Below the pieces are notes generated by a model. The model was not told where the DNA came from and made no database searches. It saw only the letters and a list, made by a program, of their open reading frames with translations. Positions 35,772 to 44,444 of a stretch of DNA of 64,000 nt are shown here, piece by piece. The position numbers and the translations under genes were made by a program. Every line of letters starts with the position of its first letter. Positions within the stretch are counted from its first letter, which is position 1. Source of the DNA: Streptomyces alboniger (GTDB taxonomy: Bacteria > Actinomycetota > Actinomycetes > Streptomycetales > Streptomycetaceae). Location: assembly GCF_008704395.1 (NCBI RefSeq), contig NZ_CP023695.1, positions 5,146,001 through 5,210,000 on the forward strand, read 5' to 3'.

Positions 35772-36572
35772 TCAGCGCCCCAGGTACTTCGGCTTCTCCT
35801 TGGCGATGAAGGCCTGGACGGCGATCGTGTGGTCCTCGGAGGCGCCCGCCCTGCCCTGGAGCTCGTCCTCCTTGTCCAGCGCCTCGTCCAGGGAGTGCTC
35901 CGCGGCGTAGGCGAGGGACTCCTTGAGCGCCGCGTAGGCGAGGGTCGGCCCCTCGGCCAGGGCGCGGGCCACCCGAGCGGCCTCGGCGGCGAGGTCCGCC
36001 GCGGGCACGACCTTGTTGGCGATGCCCAGGTCGTACGCCTCCTGCGCGGTGATGTTGCGCGGGAAGAGCAGCAGGTCGGCGGCGCGGCCGGGGCCGATCA
36101 CACGCGGCAGCGTCCAGGAGACGCCCGAGTCGGCGGTCAGGGCGACCCCGGCGAACGAGGTGTTGAACTTGGCGGTGTCCGCGACCACGCGGTAGTCGGC
36201 GGCGAGGGCGAAACCGAGGCCCGCGCCCGCGGCGGCGCCGTTGACCCCGGCGACCACCGGCTTCGGCATGCCCGTCAGCGCCCGCACGATGGGGTTGTAG
36301 TGCTCCCTGACCGTGCTCATGGTCTGCCCGGTCCCCGCCTCGCGGTCCGCCGCGAGCGAGCCGATGTGCTCCTTGAGGTCCTGCCCGACGCAGAAGGCGC
36401 GCCCGGCCGCGGTGAGCAGTACGGCGCGCACGGCGGTGTCCGCGGCGGCCGCCCGCACGGCCTCCCGCAGGGCGACCTTGGCCTCCGTGTTCATCGCGTT
36501 CATCGCATCGGGACGGTTGATCGTGATCGTCGCGAGCCCGTCGCTCACCTCGTAGAGCACACTGTCGGCCAT
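35772..36572 (-). CDS. Enoyl-CoA hydratase/isomerase family protein
   Basis: A 266-residue crotonase-fold enzyme. The oxyanion-hole segments are GRAFCVGQDLKEH (about 67-79) and NGAAAGAGLGFALAADYRV (about 111-129). The ADSGVSWTLPRVIGPGRAADLL region carries the possible catalytic acid. It could hydrate 2-enoyl-CoA esters or isomerise a related substrate such as in phenylacetate breakdown (PaaG-like). The specific pathway cannot be read from context, as no other beta-oxidation gene is nearby. It converges with tag with a three-base gap. Confidence 0.88.
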   Translation of the reverse strand: MADSVLYEVSDGLATITINRPDAMNAMNTEAKVALREAVRAAAADTAVRAVLLTAAGRAFCVGQDLKEHIGSLAADREAGTGQTMSTVREHYNPIVRALTGMPKPVVAGVNGAAAGAGLGFALAADYRVVADTAKFNTSFAGVALTADSGVSWTLPRVIGPGRAADLLLFPRNITAQEAYDLGIANKVVPAADLAAEAARVARALAEGPTLAYAALKESLAYAAEHSLDEALDKEDELQGRAGASEDHTIAVQAFIAKEKPKYLGR

Positions 36573-36879
36573 GGTGGCCCCCTCCGCTGGTCCAGTACGT
36601 GGCCCTCAGCATGACGGAGATCATCGAGGTCCGGCATGAGGCCGGATATGTGACGTGCGTCAAAGAATTTCGGGTCTGTGAGGCGTATGGGGCGGCGAAG
36701 TATCGCAGCCACATCGCCGAATTGGGTGGTTTTGCGGGCGCGCGTTGCGCAAGCGATGCAGACCGATGTTGGTCATCGGGTCCCGCCATGCGGGATAATG
36801 ACCTGGAAGCAATGTGTTCGATGCCGGTGACACCTGGGTTGTCGGCTGCGATGAGCTGGTTTCAGGAAGGGGAACGAGC
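36573..36879. other. Divergent upstream region of the DUF3117 gene
   Basis: This 307-base region holds no gene. It is AT-richer than the surroundings. A GATAAT -10-like hexamer (36794-36799) with a TTGGTC hexamer 19 bases upstream may form a vegetative promoter, giving a leader of about 80 bases. A CCCGC-CAT-GCGGG dyad (36782-36794) lies between them. GGAAGGGGA precedes the ATG at 36880. Confidence 0.45.
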
Positions 36880-37047
36880 ATGGCGGCCATGAAGCCGCGG
36901 ACGGGCGACGGCCCGCTCGAGGTGACCAAGGAGGGGCGGGGCATCGTCATGCGCGTTCCGCTCGAAGGCGGCGGACGACTTGTCGTCGAACTGACTCCGG
37001 ACGAGGCCGACGCACTCGGCGACGCTCTGAAGAAGGTCGTCGGCTGA
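36880..37047 (+). CDS. DUF3117 small protein
   Basis: A 55-residue cytoplasmic protein typical of DUF3117, found across actinobacteria. Its core (EVTKEGRGIVMRVPLEGGGR, then LVVELTPDEADALGDALKKV) predicts a small beta sheet followed by a helix. The mycobacterial relative Rv1211 has been described as calmodulin-like, because its acidic TPDEADALGDAL part resembles an EF-hand. That role is unproven here. The start at 36880 is set by a nearby GGAAGGGGA. A strong terminator follows. Confidence 0.85.
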   Translation: MAAMKPRTGDGPLEVTKEGRGIVMRVPLEGGGRLVVELTPDEADALGDALKKVVG

Positions 37048-37072
37048 CGCGGAAGCGCTCCCACATTTTTCC

Positions 37073-37102
37073 CTGCCCCGGCATCGAAGGATGCCGGGGC
37101 AG
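37073..37102 (+). terminator. Terminator after the DUF3117 gene
   Basis: A 13-bp perfect stem (37073-37085 with 37090-37102) with a GAAG loop, preceded by a short T-run, begins 26 bases after the stop. The monocistronic small gene is thus cleanly terminated. Confidence 0.92.
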
Positions 37103-37163
37103 CGCTATTCCCGGGCCCCTGGGCCTCCAGGCGCGTCTACTTCCGCGGGCCGTCTTTGGCTGG

Positions 37164-37195
37164 TCGCGCAGTTCCCCGCGCCCCTACGGGGCGCG
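37164..37195 (-). repeat. Dispersed intergenic GC-rich element (copy A)
   Basis: On the reverse strand 37164-37184 reads GGGGCGCGGGGAACTGCGCGA, identical over 21 bases to 47325-47345. A GCGCCCC-TAC-GGGGCGC hairpin overlaps it. Very similar sequences occur in many places between genes in Streptomyces genomes, usually just after stop codons. It lies at the 3' end of the methyltransferase gene. Confidence 0.75.
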
Positions 37196-37239
37196 GCCAA
37201 GCCGGCAGCAACGGGAAAACCCGCCCCGCCGGCGCCCCG

Positions 37240-37872
37240 CTACCGTTTAACGGCACAGAGCAGCCCGTCCCCCACCGGCAGCAACGAGGTAACAAGCTCC
37301 GGACTCTCCCGCACCGTACGCAGCAGATCCCGCAGGTGCAGAATTTCGACCGGCTGCGGACCCGAGTCCACGGTCCGGCCGTCGGCGAACACGCCTTCGA
37401 AGCAGACGAGCCCGCCCGGCCGCAGCAGGCGCAACGATTCAGCGAGGTAGTCCAGGCACTCCACGCGGTCGCCGTCGCAGAAGACGAGGTCGTAGCCGCC
37501 GTCCGCGAGCCGCGGCAGGACGTCCAGCGCGCGCCCCGGGATGAACCGCGCCCGGTTGCCCGCGAAACCGGCGGCGCGGAAGGCCTGGCGGGCGAACTGC
37601 TGATGGTCCGGCTCGGGGTCGACGGTGGTGAGCACGCCGTCGGGCCGCATGCCGTGCAGGAGATGGATCCCCGACACGCCGGTCCCCGTACCGATTTCGG
37701 CCACCGCTTTCGCGTCAGCCGTGGCGGCGAGCATCCGCAGCGCGGCGCCGGTGCCGGGCGACACCGAGGGCAGCCCTGCCTCCCGGGCCCGGTCACGGGC
37801 CCAGCGCAGCGCCTCGTCCTCGGCGACAAAGGCGTCGGCGAACGCCCAGCTCGTCTGCCGGTTGCCGGTAAT
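37240..37872 (-). CDS. O-methyltransferase (Rv1220c type), probable ATT start
   Basis: A SAM-dependent class I methyltransferase. The SAM motif [16 protein letters not shown] and the [16 protein letters not shown] segment are clear, and [18 protein letters not shown] follows. The first normal start (GTG, 37764) would cut off conserved residues before the fold. The same frame continues upstream as [20 protein letters not shown] to an ATT at 37872, with AGGAG six bases before it. No ATG, GTG or TTG exists in that stretch. I place the start at ATT, giving 210 residues. It diverges from the ECF sigma gene, as in Rv1220c-sigE. The substrate is unknown. Confidence 0.8.
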   Translation of the reverse strand: MTGNRQTSWAFADAFVAEDEALRWARDRAREAGLPSVSPGTGAALRMLAATADAKAVAEIGTGTGVSGIHLLHGMRPDGVLTTVDPEPDHQQFARQAFRAAGFAGNRARFIPGRALDVLPRLADGGYDLVFCDGDRVECLDYLAESLRLLRPGGLVCFEGVFADGRTVDSGPQPVEILHLRDLLRTVRESPELVTSLLPVGDGLLCAVKR

Positions 37873-37924
37873 GGCCCTCTCCTGTCCCCGTGGTTGCCTG
37901 GCCGTGACTGTATCCGTTGGGGCC

Positions 37925-37951
37925 GGGAACCCGCAGATGGGACCGCGCGTT
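37925..37951 (+). promoter_or_regulatory. ECF-type promoter (GGGAAC-N17-CGTT) of the sigma gene
   Basis: GGGAAC at 37925-37930 and CGTT at 37948-37951 are 17 bases apart, which matches the GGAAC/CGTT elements used by many actinobacterial ECF sigma factors. It points toward the sigma gene at 38093, leaving a leader of about 135 bases. Self-activation by the encoded sigma factor is the likely meaning, but other ECF factors recognise similar elements. Confidence 0.65.
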
Positions 37952-38092
37952 CATAGAGGGGTGGGAAGACGGCGGGGGGATCGGATGGATCAAGACCTGA
38001 AGCGGGCGCCTCGAAGGGGCAGGACACCAGCGGGGAAGCCCGTACCAAATTCACGTAAAAACGCTTATCCGGAGCTAACGGGCGAGGTGGTT

Positions 38093-38866
38093 ATGGTAGG
38101 GGCTCCACTGGCCACCACCAGAGCCGACAGGGGAGGTGCGGCTGCGTCCGCGGATCGGGGAGGAGCGCTCCGGCGTTTTCTCGGGTTGGCGGGTGAGCCG
38201 AAATCCGTGACCGACACCGCTGACCGCATCCGTGCCAACGACTCCGCTCAGACCGCGACCTTTGCCGCTGACGCGGAATCGCAGGCGTGGACTCCGCCCA
38301 CCTGGGAGGAGATCGTCAGCACGCACAGCGGCCGCGTATACCGCCTGGCGTATCGCCTGACCGGCAATCAACACGACGCCGAGGACCTCACCCAGGAGGT
38401 CTTCGTCCGTGTCTTCCGGTCCCTTTCGACCTACACCCCCGGCACGTTCGAGGGCTGGCTGCACCGCATCACCACGAACCTCTTCCTGGACATGGTGCGC
38501 CGCAAGCAGCGCATCCGTTTCGACGCCCTCGGGGACGACGCGGCCGAGCGGCTGCCGAGCCGCGAGCCGTCGCCGCAACAGGTGTTCAACGACACGCACT
38601 TCGACGCGGACGTCCAGCAGGCGCTCGACACCCTCGCGCCCGAATTCCGCGCCGCCGTGGTCCTCTGCGACATCGAGGGCCTTTCGTACGAGGAGATCGC
38701 CGCCACGCTCGGCGTCAAGCTCGGTACGGTCCGCAGCCGTATCCACCGGGGCCGTTCGCAGCTGCGCAAGGCCCTCCAGCACCGCTCTCCCGAGGCCCGC
38801 GCCGAGCGTCGTTCGCTCGCGGTCACGGGAGCCGTGGCGCTGGGAGGAGGGGGCGCGACCGCGTGA
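38093..38866 (+). CDS. ECF sigma factor of the envelope-stress locus (M. tuberculosis SigE-like)
   Basis: A 257-residue sigma factor. A 70-residue variable N terminus is followed by region 2 ([20 protein letters not shown], then [20 protein letters not shown], then [20 protein letters not shown]) and region 4 ([20 protein letters not shown], then [20 protein letters not shown]). It heads the sigma, anti-sigma, HtrA, TatB, Mrp order known from M. tuberculosis sigE. The ATG at 38093 has GAGG five bases upstream; the open frame continues to 37625 without homology. The anti-sigma gene overlaps its stop by four bases. It probably responds to cell-surface damage. Confidence 0.9.
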   Translation: MVGAPLATTRADRGGAAASADRGGALRRFLGLAGEPKSVTDTADRIRANDSAQTATFAADAESQAWTPPTWEEIVSTHSGRVYRLAYRLTGNQHDAEDLTQEVFVRVFRSLSTYTPGTFEGWLHRITTNLFLDMVRRKQRIRFDALGDDAAERLPSREPSPQQVFNDTHFDADVQQALDTLAPEFRAAVVLCDIEGLSYEEIAATLGVKLGTVRSRIHRGRSQLRKALQHRSPEARAERRSLAVTGAVALGGGGATA

Positions 38867-39855
38867 GTGGATCACGGTCGAATCCTGCCGAGCGGCGCCT
38901 GGCCGAGGCCGAGCAGCATCTCGGGGACCGGCTCGCCGCCCTGGTGGACGGCGAGTTGGGTCATGACGCGCGCGAGCGGGTCCTCGCGCATCTGGCGACC
39001 TGTCCGATGTGCAAGACCGAGGCCGATGCCCAGCGCCGGCTGAAGAGCGTCTTCGCGCAGGCGGCGCCGCCACCGCCGAGCGAGAGTTTCCTCGCCCGGC
39101 TCCAAGGTCTTCCAGCGGGCGGCTCCGAGCCGCCCGGCGGCCCCGGACACCCCGGTGACGGGGACGGGTTCGCCACCGGCGCCACCGGTTCCGCCGGGCT
39201 GCCGCGGACCGGGCTCTTCGGCGTGAGCACCGAGTCCTTCGTGGGGTACGCCCCTTCCGGTGCCCATGCAGCGGTGCTGCCCGGCGAGGGGCGGGGCTTC
39301 CGCATCCACGACGTCACCCGGCACGACGGCGACCGCTCGCTCTGGCGCGGACGGCGCTTCGCGTTCGCCGCGGCCGGTGCGGTGTCGCTGGCCGCGATCG
39401 CGCTGGGCGGGGTCACCGCGGGCGTCCCCGCGGACCTCGGGGACACCCGGGCCGGCGGCTCCAAGGCCAACAGCAATGTGACGCCGCAGCGCATCCCGGG
39501 CTCGGGCGCCACCGCGGCCTCCGACTCCGTGCGGCGCCGTGGCGGCGGCAATCCGCTGTCGGTGCAGGGCCAGCGCCCCGGCGCCCTGTCCGCGCCGGTC
39601 GCCCCGACCGAGGTGAAGGGGCCCCTGCTGCCCGGGGCCGCGCAGCCGCCGCGCTCCCGCGAGAGCGCGCGGGAGCTGACGGGGCCCATGCTGACGGGCG
39701 CCGCCGTGCTCTCCCCGCTGATACGCCCGCCGCAGACCGGCCACGCACGACCGCCCGCGGTGGGGCCCGTGGGCACGAGAGGCGCGGATCCGGTGAACAC
39801 CACCGCGGCGGCCCCCGGTTCGGGCCCGCTGCTGGGCACCTCGCAGGTCCACTGA
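38863..39855 (+). CDS. Zinc-binding anti-sigma factor, membrane-anchored (RseA-like)
   Basis: A 330-residue protein translated from a GTG that overlaps the sigma gene stop. The anti-sigma domain (about 15-60) has the ZAS motif HLATCPMC (HxxxCxxC, about 43-50), which binds zinc and holds the sigma factor. A long linker precedes one membrane helix ([20 protein letters not shown], about 166-185), and the outer part is Pro/Gly-rich. It is longer than mycobacterial RseA because of that tail. Degradation or phosphorylation upon stress would release the sigma factor; that step is inferred from the family. Confidence 0.88.
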   Translation: MSGSRSNPAERRLAEAEQHLGDRLAALVDGELGHDARERVLAHLATCPMCKTEADAQRRLKSVFAQAAPPPPSESFLARLQGLPAGGSEPPGGPGHPGDGDGFATGATGSAGLPRTGLFGVSTESFVGYAPSGAHAAVLPGEGRGFRIHDVTRHDGDRSLWRGRRFAFAAAGAVSLAAIALGGVTAGVPADLGDTRAGGSKANSNVTPQRIPGSGATAASDSVRRRGGGNPLSVQGQRPGALSAPVAPTEVKGPLLPGAAQPPRSRESARELTGPMLTGAAVLSPLIRPPQTGHARPPAVGPVGTRGADPVNTTAAAPGSGPLLGTSQVH

Positions 39856-39986
39856 CGCGACAGGCGCCTGCGCTCCGGCGGGGGAACCTGGTTGAATCTC
39901 GGTGGACCGTGCTTGCCTAGGGGACTTGGCGGGTGCGGGGTTGAGCAGGTAATCGGCGTCCGCCGCAGGGCAGTTGTGGGGAGAGC

Positions 39987-41843
39987 ATGGACGAGGGCAA
40001 GCCCACGAAGGCCAAGTGGTGGAGCCGCCCCCGGCCGGAAACGCCGGGGGCCACGCAGCCGCCGCCCGCGACACCCGGGCAGCCCGCTGACCCGGCGCAG
40101 GGCCTGACGGGGCCCCAGGGCGGCGCCGCACTCCCCGGGAACGCCGAGCGGCCCCGCCCCCTGCACGACCCGGACCCGTACAGCACCCCGCCGTACGGCG
40201 AGCCGGGCCCCTGGGCACCCGCGCCCCCCGTGCAACACCCGGCGGCGACCCCGGCCCACGGCACGACCCTCCCGCCCACCACGCCGGGCGGCACCCCCGC
40301 GCACGGCACTGCCGCGGGCCTCTCGCCCCAGGGCACCCCGGCCCCAGCACCCGCGCAGGGCCACCATGGGCCGGCCCCGGCCCTCGGCGGCACACCGGCT
40401 CACGGCACCCCCGCAGGCCCCTCGGCGCCCGCGCAGGGCCCCGGTGGCCCGGCCCCGACCCTCGGCGGCACGCCCCCGCACGGCACCCCCGCGGGCCTCC
40501 CAGACCACGCCGCCCCACCCCCAGCGCCCGCGCAGGGCCCCGCAGGCCCCCCGAGCCACTCCACCCCGCCGCCCACACACGCCGTGCCCGCCCAGGCCCC
40601 CTACGGCGACACCGGCCACCTCCACGCCGCCCCGCCGCAAAGCGCTCAAGGCGTGGGGCGGCGGCCGTACGATCCGTGGAACGCGCCTCTTCAGCAGATC
40701 GGGTCGTTGCCCCCGCAGACCAAGGAGCGGCAGGGCAGGCGGGCACGGCGGGTGGCCGTGGTCGGGGTCGCGTTGATCGCCCTCGTGTCCGGGCTCGTCG
40801 GCGGCGCCCTCGGCTCGTACCTGGAGCGCAACGGCGTCGATGAGATCGAGCTTCCGCAGGTCGGGGCGGAGTCCAAGGACCGGCCCAGCGGCAGTGTGGC
40901 CGGTATCGCCGCCGCGGCCCTGCCCGGCGTCGTGACCCTGCACGTCAGCGGAGACTCGGCGCAGGGCACCGGCACCGGCTTCGTCCTCGACGGCAAGGGC
41001 CACATCCTCACCAACAACCACGTCGTCGAGCCCGCGGGCACCGGCGGCGAGATAACGGTGACCTTCAGCGGCGGCCAGACCGCCAAGGCGGAGGTCATCG
41101 GCCGCGACTCCGGCTACGACCTCGCCGTCGTCAAGGTCTCCAACGTGCGCGGCCTCAAGCCCCTGACCCTCGGCAACTCCGAGAACGTCCAGGTCGGTGA
41201 CCCCGTCGTCGCCATCGGCGCCCCCTTCGACCTGGCGAACACCGTCACCTCCGGGATCATCAGCGCCAAGGAGCGGCCCATCACCGCGGGCGGCGAGAAG
41301 GGCGACGGCAGCGACGTCTCGTACGTGGACGCGCTCCAGACCGACGCCCCCATCAACCCGGGCAACTCGGGCGGCCCGCTGGTCGACTCCAAGGCGCGCG
41401 TCATCGGCATCAACAGCGCCATCCGTTCCGCCGACGACGGCTCGGACTCGGGCCGCGGCCAGGCGGGCTCCATCGGCCTCGGCTTCGCCATACCGATCAA
41501 CCAGGGCAAGCGCGTGGCCGAAGAGCTGATCAACTTCGGCAAGGCCACGCACCCGGTGATCGGTGTCACACTCGACACCGAGTTCACCGGAGACGGCGCC
41601 CGCATCGCGGACAAGGGCAGGGACGGCGGCCCCGCGGTCAACGCGAACGGCCCCGGCGACAAGGCGGGCCTCAAGCCGGGTGACATCATCACCGAGGTGG
41701 ACGGCTCCCCGGTGCACTCCAGCGACGAGCTGATCGTGAAGGTCCGCGCCCACCGCCCCAAGGACCGTCTGGACCTGACGATCGAGCGCGCGGACCGCGA
41801 CCGCGAGGTGACCCTGGTGCTCGGCTCGGCCGACGGCGACTGA
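39987..41843 (+). CDS. HtrA/DegP-like membrane serine protease with PDZ domain
   Basis: A 618-residue S1C protease. The first 240 residues are a Pro/Ala/Gly-rich cytoplasmic region with degenerate repeats (GTPAHGTPAG and variants). A membrane helix (VAVVGVALIALVSGLVGGAL) follows at about 253-272. The trypsin-like domain has catalytic His345 (LTNNHVV), Asp378 (SGYDLAVVKV) and Ser461 (NPGNSGGPL). A PDZ domain ends the protein (GLKPGDIITEVDGSPVHSSDELI). It degrades or refolds damaged exported proteins and lies just after the ECF sigma/anti-sigma pair, as in mycobacteria. Confidence 0.93.
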   Translation: MDEGKPTKAKWWSRPRPETPGATQPPPATPGQPADPAQGLTGPQGGAALPGNAERPRPLHDPDPYSTPPYGEPGPWAPAPPVQHPAATPAHGTTLPPTTPGGTPAHGTAAGLSPQGTPAPAPAQGHHGPAPALGGTPAHGTPAGPSAPAQGPGGPAPTLGGTPPHGTPAGLPDHAAPPPAPAQGPAGPPSHSTPPPTHAVPAQAPYGDTGHLHAAPPQSAQGVGRRPYDPWNAPLQQIGSLPPQTKERQGRRARRVAVVGVALIALVSGLVGGALGSYLERNGVDEIELPQVGAESKDRPSGSVAGIAAAALPGVVTLHVSGDSAQGTGTGFVLDGKGHILTNNHVVEPAGTGGEITVTFSGGQTAKAEVIGRDSGYDLAVVKVSNVRGLKPLTLGNSENVQVGDPVVAIGAPFDLANTVTSGIISAKERPITAGGEKGDGSDVSYVDALQTDAPINPGNSGGPLVDSKARVIGINSAIRSADDGSDSGRGQAGSIGLGFAIPINQGKRVAEELINFGKATHPVIGVTLDTEFTGDGARIADKGRDGGPAVNANGPGDKAGLKPGDIITEVDGSPVHSSDELIVKVRAHRPKDRLDLTIERADRDREVTLVLGSADGD

Positions 41844-41963
41844 GGACGGGCGGCGCAGTGGCGCATCGGCTACCGGACAGACATGAGCGCCGGGTACCGT
41901 GGTCACGGTCCAGACCTCGGACGACGACCTGTTGCGGGCTGAGGACATCGCAAGGAGTTCTAG

Positions 41964-42425
41964 GTGTTCAATGACATTGGCGCACTCGAGATAGTGGCGC
42001 TGGTCGTCCTCGCCGTGCTCATCTTCGGCCCCGACAAGCTGCCGAAGGTCATCCAGGACGTATCCCGCACGATCCGCAAGATCCGTGAGTTCTCGGACAG
42101 CGCGAAGGCGGACATACGAGAAGAGCTGGGCCCGGAGTTCAAGGACTTCGAATTCGACGACCTGAACCCCAAGAAGTTCATCCGCAAGCAGCTCGACAAC
42201 GACGAGCTGGGGCTCAAGGAAATCCGTAACGGCTTCGACCTGAAGAAGGAGATGAACGAGGTCGCGGACGCCGTGCACGGCCGCGGGAGCGATGACTCCG
42301 ACTCCTCATCGGAAGCCTCCGCCACCTCCGCGGGAGGAGCCCGCGTGGACATGCAGAAGAAGTCCGCGGAGCCCAAGAAGCTCGACGCCGGCGACCGCCC
42401 GCCGTTCGACGCGGACGCCACGTAA
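41964..42425 (+). CDS. tatB: Sec-independent protein translocase subunit TatB
   Basis: A 153-residue TatB. It has the short extracytoplasmic start MFNDIGALEI, one membrane helix (VALVVLAVLIFGPDKLP with the hinge FGPxKLP), an amphipathic helix (VIQDVSRTIRKIREFSDSAK) and a charged, disordered C terminus. TatB recognises twin-arginine signals for TatC, so it would serve exported proteins such as the binding protein at 6224. The start is GTG with AAGGAG upstream. It follows HtrA directly, the order seen in M. tuberculosis. Confidence 0.92.
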   Translation: MFNDIGALEIVALVVLAVLIFGPDKLPKVIQDVSRTIRKIREFSDSAKADIREELGPEFKDFEFDDLNPKKFIRKQLDNDELGLKEIRNGFDLKKEMNEVADAVHGRGSDDSDSSSEASATSAGGARVDMQKKSAEPKKLDAGDRPPFDADAT

Positions 42426-42545
42426 AGGATCACCTGAACCGCCGCCGCCGACCGGTGTGGCTATCCTGCCTTGTTGTCCGGCGTGAGGACGCCCGAGGGG
42501 GGCGGGCCGCTCCGGACCGACGAGAGCGAGGAGGCGGCCGGGTAC

Positions 42546-43214
42546 ATGGAGACGACAAGTCGCGTAGGCGCGCAGGCGCCGGCCGCGGACGGCACCGCAC
42601 AAGCAGTGCCCTCCGCCCGGCGCACGGTCGACGGCTACCTGCTGGCGCCCTTCCCCTGGTACGGCCTGGACGAGGCCTTCACGGGTCAGCGCTGGCTCAT
42701 GCAGGTCGGCGCGACGGCCGACGGGTCGGTCGAGCACGGTTCGATCGGCCACGGGGACGAGCCGTCGGTGCGCGCCGAGGGCAGCCTCGGCAACAGCGAC
42801 AAGGAGCGGTTCGCGGTGGTGGTGACCGTCGCGGCCAACCCGGTGCGGCGCAGCGCGGACGGTACGGGCGTCCTGGAGGCCACCTCGGTCTCCTCGGCGG
42901 CCTGGCTCGCCGGAGTGGGTCTGCTCTCCTACACCTGGCCGGGCCAGATGGACCACTCGCTGCGGGACAACTGGCTCGACCAGCAGACGGAGACGGCCTG
43001 GGTCCTCGCGGACGACCTGGACGGCGCCGACTGGTCGTCGCTCTCCCTGCCCGTGGACGGCGTGCCGACGCCCTTCCACTACCGCGAGTCCGAGTACGGG
43101 TGGGTCCTCGCCGGTTCCACCAAGGAGAGCGTGCACCTGGGCGCGTACGGGCGCGGCATGAGTGCGTACGGGCTCGGCTTCTCGGTGATCAAGGACATCG
43201 CCGCGTACGCCTAG
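42546..43214 (+). CDS. Conserved hypothetical protein, 222 residues
   Basis: A protein of no recognised family. It starts with a low-complexity tail and then a compact domain (TVDGYLLAPFPWYGLDEAFT, then GQRWLMQVGATADGSVEHG, then GVPTPFHYRESEYGWVLAG), rich in Trp, Tyr and Gly, with no signal peptide or convincing membrane helix. The ending GRGMSAYGLGFSVIKDIAAYA is hydrophobic. The ATG at 42546 is used; an upstream ATG-less frame reaches 42471. It lies between tatB and mrp and converges on mrp. No function can be assigned. Confidence 0.75.
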   Translation: METTSRVGAQAPAADGTAQAVPSARRTVDGYLLAPFPWYGLDEAFTGQRWLMQVGATADGSVEHGSIGHGDEPSVRAEGSLGNSDKERFAVVVTVAANPVRRSADGTGVLEATSVSSAAWLAGVGLLSYTWPGQMDHSLRDNWLDQQTETAWVLADDLDGADWSSLSLPVDGVPTPFHYRESEYGWVLAGSTKESVHLGAYGRGMSAYGLGFSVIKDIAAYA

Positions 43215-43227
43215 CGTCCAGCGCCTG

Positions 43228-43255
43228 GCGCCCCGACCCTTGCGGGACGGGGCGC
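43228..43255. terminator. Bidirectional terminator between convergent genes
   Basis: An eight-base stem (43228-43235 with 43248-43255), continuing after one mismatch as CCC/GGG around a TTGC-like loop, lies between the hypothetical gene and mrp, which converge. Confidence 0.8.
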
Positions 43256-43266
43256 TCCTCGGACGC

Positions 43267-44400
43267 TCAGAACTTGTTGCGCGGGGTGATCCCCAGCGAC
43301 ATGCCCGACAGGCCGCGCTGGCGGCCGCCCAGCTTGCCCGCGATGGTGCGCAGCGCCGAACCGGCGGGGGAGTCGGGGTCGGTCAGGACGACCGGCTTGC
43401 CCTCGTCGCCGCCCTCGCGCAGCCGCACGTCGATCGGGATGGAGCCGAGCACCGGCACCGTGGCGCCCGTCGTCTTGGTGAGGCCCTCGGCGACCTTCTG
43501 GCCACCGCCCGTGCCGAACACGTCGACCATCTCGTCGCAGTGCGGACAGGGCAGCCCCGACATGTTCTCGACGACGCCCACGATCTTCTGGTGGGTCTGT
43601 ACGGCGATCGAACCGGCCCGCTCGGCGACCTCCGCCGCCGCCTGCTGAGGCGTCGTCACGACGAGGATCTCGGCGTTCGGGACGAGCTGCGCCACGGAGA
43701 TCGCGATGTCGCCGGTGCCCGGCGGCAGGTCGAGGAGCAGCACGTCGAGGTCGCCCCAGAAGACGTCCGCGAGGAACTGCTGGAGGGCGCGGTGCAGCAT
43801 CGGGCCACGCCACACGACCGGGGTGTTGCCCGGGGTGAACATGCCGATGGAGATGACCTTCACGCCGTGCGCGGACGGTGGCATGATCATGTTCTCGACC
43901 TGGGTGGGCTTGCCGTGGGCGCCCAGCATGCGCGGCACGGAGTGGCCGTAGATGTCCGCGTCCACGACGCCGACCTTCAGGCCGTCCGCGGCCATCGCGG
44001 CCGCGAGGTTCACCGTCACCGAGGACTTGCCGACGCCGCCCTTGCCGGACGCGACCGCGTAGACGCGAGTCAGCGAGCCGGGCTTGGCGAAGGGCACCTC
44101 ACGCTCGGCGGTGCCGCCGCGCAGCGCGGACGCCAGCTCCTTGCGCTGCTCGTCGCTCATCACGTCGAGGGTGACGTCGACGCGCGTGACGCCCTCGACC
44201 GCGGCGACCGCGTCCGTCACGTTCTTCGTGATGGTCTCGCGCATCGGGCAGCCGAAGACCGTCAGGTACACGGTGACCGCCACCGCCCCGTCGGCGCCGA
44301 TGTCCACCGATTTGACCATTCCCAACTCGGTGATGGGTCGCTGGATCTCGGGGTCGTTCACCGTCGCCAGTGCTTCACGCACCGCGTCTTCCGTAGCCAT
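43267..44400 (-). CDS. mrp: Mrp/NBP35 iron-sulfur cluster carrier ATPase
   Basis: A 377-residue P-loop ATPase. A MIP18/DUF59-like domain (residues 1-90, EDAVREALATVNDPEIQRPI) precedes the deviant Walker A VASGKGGVGKSSVTVNLA (about 111-128). A CPHC pair near residue 283 is the expected Fe-S site. Mrp proteins carry and hand over [4Fe-4S] clusters. Strong homology runs to the C terminus (MSLGITPRNKF). It is transcribed toward tatB, with the DUF1003 gene 44 bases upstream. The order with sigE, htrA and tatB matches mycobacteria. Confidence 0.93.
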   Translation of the reverse strand: MATEDAVREALATVNDPEIQRPITELGMVKSVDIGADGAVAVTVYLTVFGCPMRETITKNVTDAVAAVEGVTRVDVTLDVMSDEQRKELASALRGGTAEREVPFAKPGSLTRVYAVASGKGGVGKSSVTVNLAAAMAADGLKVGVVDADIYGHSVPRMLGAHGKPTQVENMIMPPSAHGVKVISIGMFTPGNTPVVWRGPMLHRALQQFLADVFWGDLDVLLLDLPPGTGDIAISVAQLVPNAEILVVTTPQQAAAEVAERAGSIAVQTHQKIVGVVENMSGLPCPHCDEMVDVFGTGGGQKVAEGLTKTTGATVPVLGSIPIDVRLREGGDEGKPVVLTDPDSPAGSALRTIAGKLGGRQRGLSGMSLGITPRNKF

Positions 44401-44444
44401 AGACCCGATAGTACGGCGCGGTAACCCCGCCCGGGAAAGGGCCG

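Noticed and set aside
39882..39910. Second ECF promoter (GGGAAC) before htrA
   Set aside because: The nearest CGT lies 20 bases away and is CGTG rather than CGTT, so it does not meet the bipartite consensus.
38961..42278. 1105-codon reverse-strand open frame across anti-sigma, htrA and tatB
   Set aside because: It is antisense to three well-supported genes, has Arg/Gly/Ala-biased composition and no domains. Such shadow frames are normal in very GC-rich DNA; the same holds for long frames at 190-1422, 4174-5955, 8077-9237 and elsewhere.
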